From the NCBI GenBank assembly GCA_039933315.1, contig JBDTOI010000144.1, forward strand, positions 1 to 10,309: a stretch of 10,309 bases of DNA, written 5' to 3'. Position 1 is the first letter of the stretch. Every line of letters begins with the position of its first letter. Under the pieces are notes generated by a model. It had not been told where the DNA came from. It searched no databases and saw only the letters and a program-made list of their open reading frames with translations. This DNA comes from DASXRU01 sp039933315 (GTDB lineage: Bacteria; Acidobacteriota; Blastocatellia; Pyrinomonadales; Pyrinomonadaceae). The position numbers were made by a program, and so were the translations under genes. Positions 6,736-10,309 of the stretch are shown here, one piece after another.

Positions 6736-8160
6736 ATGCGGGTGAGTCGGAAACTTATGAAAACTATCACTGGTTCCTTTATCGCCGCTGCGCCGATGTG
6801 TTGCGCGCAGTTTTCTGTGCCGGCTGCCCTGGCGCAAGATCATCAGCCTTTGGCGAATGAAAGGGTTGCCACTCAACTTGAAATGGCGAGAAAGTCTCCG
6901 CGCCATCTAATTGTTTGTGTTGATGGCGTTGGCTTTTCCACCATCGAGAAGATGCGCGCCAAAGGTCGCTTCCGTTATTTTCAGCCGCCGACGCGGATGA
7001 TTGCACCGTTTCCCAGTCTGACCAATTTGTCGCTCTCGGAAATCCTCGAACCGGCTGGCGCCAAGGCCAGTGCCGGCTATGAGGATTCCTATTTCGATCT
7101 GGAGAAGAACTCAATGCGCGGCGGTTTGGTGCAGCGCTTCAAGGGCGGTTCCTTCATTCACGGCACCTTCCGCGAACTGTTTGACTATCACCCCTCCGCG
7201 ATTAAGAGCGGTTTAGGTTACGCCTTGCCCCCGGTGAGCACGTACGTCGAAGCGTGGTCCGACATTGTTCGCCTGAAGCAGAAGTTTCGCTCATCGCGCG
7301 AACCCGTTTTCTTCGCTTACCTCGGCTCCAGCGATTCTCTGGCGCACCTGGGAGGCGAGCGAATGCTGCGCAGCTTTATGTCGCAACTCGACGATGCGCT
7401 AAGCAAGATCGTGGCGGATTCCAAAGGCGACGTTCAGGTTACGATTTTCTCGGATCACGGAAATCATTTCACCGGCTACAAGCGTGTGGGATTGAAGGAT
7501 CCGCTGCGGCGCGCGGGCATGCGTTTGGAGGGAAAGGTAAACGACGACCGGAGCGTGGTCTTCCCGCAGTACGGGCTGGTGGGATGCGCGCTATTGTTCA
7601 CTACCGAAAACAGCGAGAAGCGTGTGGCTGAAGCAGTGGCCCGCGTGCGCGGCGTGGACTTCGCGGCCTACGAACACGATGGCGTGGTGCGCGTGACCGG
7701 CCCCACTGGCACAGCTACGATCGAAAAGCAGGGAGAACGATTTCGTTATCGCACCGACGACGGTGATCCACTGGGTCTGGCCGCCGTGCTGCTGCGGCTG
7801 GCGGCGGAAGGGAAGCCTGACGCGAAAGGATTCATTGCCGCCTCAGACTGGTTCGCGGCTACTAATGACGCTCCGCGACCGGATGCGGTGCGCAGGGTTT
7901 TTGAGGGCGCCACTAATCACGTGCGCAACCGCGCCAGCGTAGTAGTTAATCTGCAAGATGGTTATTACTCGGGCAGCGCCTTCCTCGATGTCTTTGCCGT
8001 GCTTCAATCCACGCACGGCAGTCTGGGCCGCGAACAAAGTACGGGGTTCCTCATGAGCACCCTGGGAGATCTGCCGGACTATGTTCGAGCCGATGACCTT
8101 TGGAGCGTGATCGGGTCGCCGCATTTGCGCAAGTCAGCGCAGGTGGCAGCGAGAAAATAA
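6736..8160 (+). CDS. Exported alkaline-phosphatase-superfamily hydrolase
   Basis: A 474-aa member of the alkaline phosphatase superfamily, closest in layout to type I phosphodiesterase/nucleotide pyrophosphatases. All expected zinc ligands are visible: D63 (CVDGVGF), D200 and H204 (SSDSLAHLGG), D240-H241 (FSDHGNH) and H427 (STHGS). The nucleophile would be S94 or T96 in PFPSLTN; family enzymes more often use Thr. The N-terminus has basic residues (RVSRK) and a hydrophobic stretch ending in ALA-QD at about residue 34, a signal peptide, so it probably acts in the periplasm or outside the cell. GGAGGT at 6723-6728, 7 bases upstream, fixes the start at 6736, although the ATG at 6757 would also keep a signal peptide. 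The substrate (nucleotide, phospholipid headgroup or other phosphodiester) cannot be read from sequence. No operon partner is evident; repeats flank both sides. Confidence 0.85.
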   Translation: MRVSRKLMKTITGSFIAAAPMCCAQFSVPAALAQDHQPLANERVATQLEMARKSPRHLIVCVDGVGFSTIEKMRAKGRFRYFQPPTRMIAPFPSLTNLSLSEILEPAGAKASAGYEDSYFDLEKNSMRGGLVQRFKGGSFIHGTFRELFDYHPSAIKSGLGYALPPVSTYVEAWSDIVRLKQKFRSSREPVFFAYLGSSDSLAHLGGERMLRSFMSQLDDALSKIVADSKGDVQVTIFSDHGNHFTGYKRVGLKDPLRRAGMRLEGKVNDDRSVVFPQYGLVGCALLFTTENSEKRVAEAVARVRGVDFAAYEHDGVVRVTGPTGTATIEKQGERFRYRTDDGDPLGLAAVLLRLAAEGKPDAKGFIAASDWFAATNDAPRPDAVRRVFEGATNHVRNRASVVVNLQDGYYSGSAFLDVFAVLQSTHGSLGREQSTGFLMSTLGDLPDYVRADDLWSVIGSPHLRKSAQVAARK

Positions 8161-8315
8161 TTGTAGGCGTGGCACTCCGTGGCCACCCCTCTTTCCATCG
8201 CGAGTCATCCGAAGAGGAAATGAGAGGGCTAGCCACGAGCGCCACCCCTCTCTCTCAAACACAAAAGGCAGAGTAGAATATTAAGAGGGGTGGCCACGGA
8301 GTGCCACCCCTACAA
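8161..8315. repeat. Cluster of three palindromic repeat units
   Basis: The outer units (8161-8193 and 8283-8315) are 33-base inverted copies with a single mismatch (C8168). A degenerate third unit lies between them at 8222-8252. Each unit is itself nearly palindromic: a GGGGTGGC / GCCACCCC stem around CACGGAGT. The first unit starts directly after the TAA of the phosphatase-like gene. The arrangement recalls bacterial interspersed mosaic elements, in which REP-like units alternate in orientation. It can fold as separate hairpins or as one long hairpin, either of which could stop or stabilise transcripts. Confidence 0.9.
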
Positions 8316-8327
8316 GTTTTCCGCGCG

Positions 8328-8356
8328 TTGCCCATCCTATCTGCACCCGCTAGACT
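8328..8356 (+). promoter_or_regulatory. Candidate promoter for the methyltransferase
   Basis: TTGCCC (8328-8333) and TAGACT (8351-8356) are 17 bases apart, each matching the housekeeping consensus at four of six positions. A transcript starting near 8363 would carry a leader of about 28 nt with GAGG at 8382-8385 before ATG 8391. The boxes are weak, so this is tentative. Confidence 0.3.
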
Positions 8357-8390
8357 GTCCGCGCTGAATTCCCCGAAAACCGAGGCACAA

Positions 8391-9047
8391 ATGAAAGCAC
8401 GAATCGACGCGATCATTAATCGTGAACAGGCGGAGTATCTGGATCAACTTCTGCCGGAGAATGAAGGCTTGCTGGCGGAGATGGAGGCCTATGCGGCGGA
8501 GCACCGGGTACCGATTGCCGATCGGGAGGTAGCGCGATTTCTTGAGATTACCGCGCGCGCGGTTGGGGCGCGCACGGTGCTCGAGGTCGGTATGGCCATC
8601 GGATACTCCGTGATTCACCTGGCGCGCGCAATTCCAGCCGACGGATTGATGGTTACGATTGAACCGAACGACGAAATGATTCGGCTGTCAGAAGGATTTC
8701 TCACGCGGGCAGGGTTGCTTGAACGCGTGCGCATTGAGCGCGGCTTCGCGTTGGAAGTCATCCCGCGTTTGACTGGCACTTTTGATCTGCTTTTTATCGA
8801 TGCGTTGAAAGAAGAGTACCAGGGCTATCTTGATCTGGCCTTGCCCCGCCTGCGCGAGGGCGGAGTGGTCATCGTGGACAATTTGCTTTGGGGCGGGCAG
8901 GTGGCCGGCGAGATTCGCTCGCCCGATCAGCAAACGTCGACCGAGGCCCTCCGCGAATTCAATAAATACTTTGTTAACCATCCGCAACTGCTGGCCGAAG
9001 TACTCCCAGTGGGCGATGGTCTGGGCTACGCCATCAAGAAAACGTAA
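8391..9047 (+). CDS. O-methyltransferase, TrmR/YrrM-like
   Basis: A class I SAM-dependent methyltransferase of the O-methyltransferase family 3 (PF01596-type), 218 aa. Motif I is VLEVGMAIGYS (63-73), followed by the SAM-ribose acidic residue E91 in TIEPND, then D137 and K140 (FIDALKEEY) and D163-N164 (IVDNLLWGG), the usual metal-binding set for catechol-type O-methylation. The E-x-G-x-A-I-G-Y-S form of motif I is like that of B. subtilis YrrM/TrmR, which methylates 5-hydroxyuridine in tRNA wobble position 34; caffeoyl-CoA or small-molecule O-methyltransferases are alternatives. The frame is open from 8301, but the upstream part is translated repeat; ATG 8391 has GAGG 5 bases upstream and starts a normal family N-terminus. 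The next gene, a TsaC-like enzyme, also modifies tRNA near the anticodon, which mildly supports a tRNA role. Confidence 0.82.
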   Translation: MKARIDAIINREQAEYLDQLLPENEGLLAEMEAYAAEHRVPIADREVARFLEITARAVGARTVLEVGMAIGYSVIHLARAIPADGLMVTIEPNDEMIRLSEGFLTRAGLLERVRIERGFALEVIPRLTGTFDLLFIDALKEEYQGYLDLALPRLREGGVVIVDNLLWGGQVAGEIRSPDQQTSTEALREFNKYFVNHPQLLAEVLPVGDGLGYAIKKT

Positions 9048-9070
9048 GCGCATAACACGGCAAGTAGACT

Positions 9071-9281
9071 AAGTTGGATGGCTTTGCACAAAAAGTCGCT
9101 GACTGGTTCGAAGCGGACCTGTGAACGTCTAAGATCAGCATTGGTTCGTGTTGCTTCGTAAGATTTCGTGTAATTTCGTGGATCGTGTGCCCGGGCTTCG
9201 GAGCCATACGATCCACGAAATCACACTAAGGTACTCGAAGGAACACGAAATAAGAGTTTTGTGCAAAGCGAAGTTGGATGG
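9071..9281. mobile_element. MITE-like element with 11-bp direct repeats
   Basis: The segment 9082-9270 is bounded by the direct repeat AAGTTGGATGG (9071-9081 and 9271-9281), which looks like a target-site duplication. Just inside are 13-bp perfect terminal inverted repeats, GCTTTGCACAAAA (9081-9093) and its complement (9257-9269). The core is a long imperfect palindrome: 9145-9189 against 9205-9249, pairing at 35 of 45 positions, with TTCGTG motifs repeated in each arm. There is no transposase gene inside. The right direct repeat contains the ATG of the TsaC-like gene, so insertion would have replaced all its upstream sequence. An alternative is that the inner TTCGTG palindrome is a separate dispersed repeat nested by chance in a short repeat. 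Confidence 0.65.
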
Positions 9282-9886
9282 TGGTTGCTTACAATCAAGC
9301 CTCAGTAGCACAAGCGGCGGACATCATTTCGCGCGGTGGGGTGATTGCGTTTCGCACGGATACGTTTTACGGGCTGGGCGTAAACCCGTTTGACGCAGCG
9401 GCCGTGCGGCGCATGAAGGAACTAAAGGGAAGGGAAGAATCAAAACCCATCCTCGTCCTCATCAGCGACCGCGATCAGGTTCGGCGTTTCATCGATCAGC
9501 CTTCGCTTGAGTTTGAGCGGTTGGTGGGCGAATTCTGGCCCGGGCCGCTGACCTTAATTGGCGCGGCGCGATCGGAAGTGCCCAGTGAACTGACCGCGGG
9601 AACAGGAACGATTGGTATTCGTCTTCCGGCGGACAAAGATGTCATGGAACTGGTGCAATCCTGCGGTGGGGCATTGACTGCGACCAGCGCAAACCCCTCT
9701 TCCCAACCTGCGGCAAAGACTGCCGAAGAAGTGGCAGCGTATTTTCCTTCCGGGATTGATTTGATCGTAGACGGTGGGAGGTCGCGAAGTGATCAGCCAT
9801 CGACGGTATTGGATGTTACTGGTGGTGAAGTCAAATTAGTTCGTGAGGGCGCGATCTCGATGTCAGATATTAGGCATCGGCCCTGA
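9278..9886 (+). CDS. Threonylcarbamoyl-AMP synthase (TsaC/Sua5 family)
   Basis: A single YrdC-domain protein of 202 aa that makes threonylcarbamoyl-adenylate from threonine, bicarbonate and ATP, the first step of t6A formation at position 37 of ANN-decoding tRNAs. Signatures: GGVIAFRTDTFYGLG (20-34), KGREESKP (50-57), WPGPLT (87-92), IGIRLP (112-117), LTATSANPSS (133-142), STVLD (175-179) and VREGA near the end. The length fits the short TsaC type, without the extra Sua5 C-terminal domain. The cytoplasm is the expected site. There is no clear Shine-Dalgarno before ATG 9278; the preceding bases belong to the boundary of a MITE-like element, so its translation signal may be unusual. A GTG at 9281 is an alternative start. 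TsaD, TsaB and TsaE partners are not in the window. Confidence 0.92.
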   Translation: MVVAYNQASVAQAADIISRGGVIAFRTDTFYGLGVNPFDAAAVRRMKELKGREESKPILVLISDRDQVRRFIDQPSLEFERLVGEFWPGPLTLIGAARSEVPSELTAGTGTIGIRLPADKDVMELVQSCGGALTATSANPSSQPAAKTAEEVAAYFPSGIDLIVDGGRSRSDQPSTVLDVTGGEVKLVREGAISMSDIRHRP

Positions 9887-9957
9887 AAGTGGTGAATCCC
9901 GCCAGCTCTCTTGTGGGAGAAGTTTTGGGGATATCATTTGATGCGATAAGCGCCTCA

Positions 9958-9996
9958 ATGAGTCCAACTGTTTTCCGCGAGGGGTTTCGCTTATTG
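9958..9996 (+). pseudogene. Possible DUF4160 N-terminal remnant
   Basis: ATG 9958 begins MSPTVFREGFRLL, which resembles the usual start of DUF4160 proteins (M-S/P-T-V-x-R plus a short G/F-R segment). After about 12 residues the similarity stops, and the same frame runs directly into the DUF2442 protein. DUF4160 and DUF2442 genes are often neighbours, so an internal deletion that removed most of a DUF4160 gene and joined its first codons to the next gene is a reasonable reading. The match is short, hence low confidence. Confidence 0.4.
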
Positions 9997-10278
9997 ATGA
10001 ACATGAAAACGAAATCAGAAACGCCTGGCTCCAACACTTCGGAAGTTGAAGTGTCGCACATCTCGCAAAACGGGTTTTGGCTCCTGTTGGGCAATAAGGA
10101 GCTCTTCCTTTCGTTCAAGGAGTTTCCGTGGTTCCAGGACGCTTCTGTTTCGGCGATAAACAACATCATGTTGCCGAGCCCCCAACACCTCTACTGGCCG
10201 GATTTGGACCTTGATTTATCTGTCGAGTCCATCGAACATCCGGAGCGATTTCCCCTGGTGGCAAAACCTCTCACCTGA
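9997..10278 (+). CDS. DUF2442 family protein
   Basis: A 93-aa protein of the DUF2442 family; molecular function unknown. The typical core is seen: a short beta region with a gly/leu-rich turn (GFWLLLGNKELFLSF), an aromatic segment (KEFPWFQDASVSAINN), and the diagnostic end HLYWPDLDLDLSVESIEHPE. The length is normal for the family. The frame is open upstream to GTG 9889, giving up to 129 aa, but the family part starts after 10003. GAGGGG at 9979-9984, 12 bases before ATG 9997, favours that start; ATG 10003 and ATG 9958 are alternatives. DUF2442 genes often sit beside DUF4160 genes and have been suggested to form toxin-antitoxin-like pairs; here the partner appears lost. It lies about 110 bases after the TsaC-like gene, with no sign of a functional link. 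Confidence 0.8.
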   Translation: MNMKTKSETPGSNTSEVEVSHISQNGFWLLLGNKELFLSFKEFPWFQDASVSAINNIMLPSPQHLYWPDLDLDLSVESIEHPERFPLVAKPLT

Positions 10279-10285
10279 CGTTGGA

Positions 10286-10309
10286 TTGTAGGGGCGTCCC
10301 TCCGTGGGC
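10286..10309. repeat. Edge-truncated repeat resembling 8161-8315 units
   Basis: TTGTAGGGGCGTCCCTCCGT and the next bases resemble the outer unit beginning at 8161 (shared TTGTAGG and CTCCGTGG), and it likewise follows a stop codon closely (7 bases after DUF2442). The window ends before the other arm, so its size is unknown. Confidence 0.5.

Noticed and set aside
8161..8315. CRISPR array
   Set aside because: The repeats are inverted and self-palindromic with unequal spacing and only three units; there are no regular spacers or cas genes.
8301..8390. Longer N-terminus for the methyltransferase
   Set aside because: These codons come partly from the palindromic repeat unit, show no family similarity, and ATG 8391 has a suitable GAGG upstream.
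9078..9161. Small 27-codon ORF at the left direct repeat of the MITE-like element
   Set aside because: No Shine-Dalgarno, no similarity I can recognise, and it lies inside the non-coding element.

Overview
The window reads as a moderately GC-rich bacterial chromosome segment, all coding on the + strand. An OmpA-family protein with a long coiled coil, a GAF/NtrB-like kinase with a polytopic membrane N-terminus, and abundant dispersed palindromic repeats between genes suggest an Acidobacteriota-like organism, perhaps Blastocatellia. That placement is inference from gene style; no rRNA or other marker is present.

Layout. Positions 1-395 hold no convincing gene but contain several hairpins, one of them a good intrinsic terminator. 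At 396-2009 is a secreted or outer-membrane OmpA-family protein. After a long palindromic repeat and a REP element comes a membrane histidine kinase (2131-4197). Its likely partner, an NtrC-type sigma-54-activating response regulator, begins about 830 bases later (5026-6495). Between them lies a REP-associated tyrosine transposase (RAYT) gene that carries a one-base frameshift, bracketed by a 30-bp REP sequence in inverted orientation. A third REP copy sits directly on the kinase start region. Next come a repeat-bearing gap, an exported alkaline-phosphatase-superfamily hydrolase (6736-8160), a cluster of palindromic repeat units (8161-8315), an O-methyltransferase resembling the tRNA-modifying TrmR/YrrM group (8391-9047), a MITE-like element with terminal inverted repeats and an 11-bp flanking direct repeat (9071-9281), a TsaC/Sua5-type threonylcarbamoyl-AMP synthase (9278-9886), and a DUF2442 protein (9997-10278) preceded by what looks like the first codons of a lost DUF4160 gene. 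The window ends inside another repeat resembling the 8161-8315 units.

How the genes may work together. The kinase and regulator form a plausible two-component pair controlling sigma-54 promoters; the transposon between them probably forces the regulator to use its own promoter, and a 17-bp-spaced candidate places its transcript start almost on the start codon. The methyltransferase and TsaC-like enzyme may both act on tRNA anticodon-loop nucleotides, though their separation by a repeat element makes co-transcription uncertain. The most notable feature is the density of different small repeat families, at least five, placed in nearly every intergenic gap and sometimes touching start codons.
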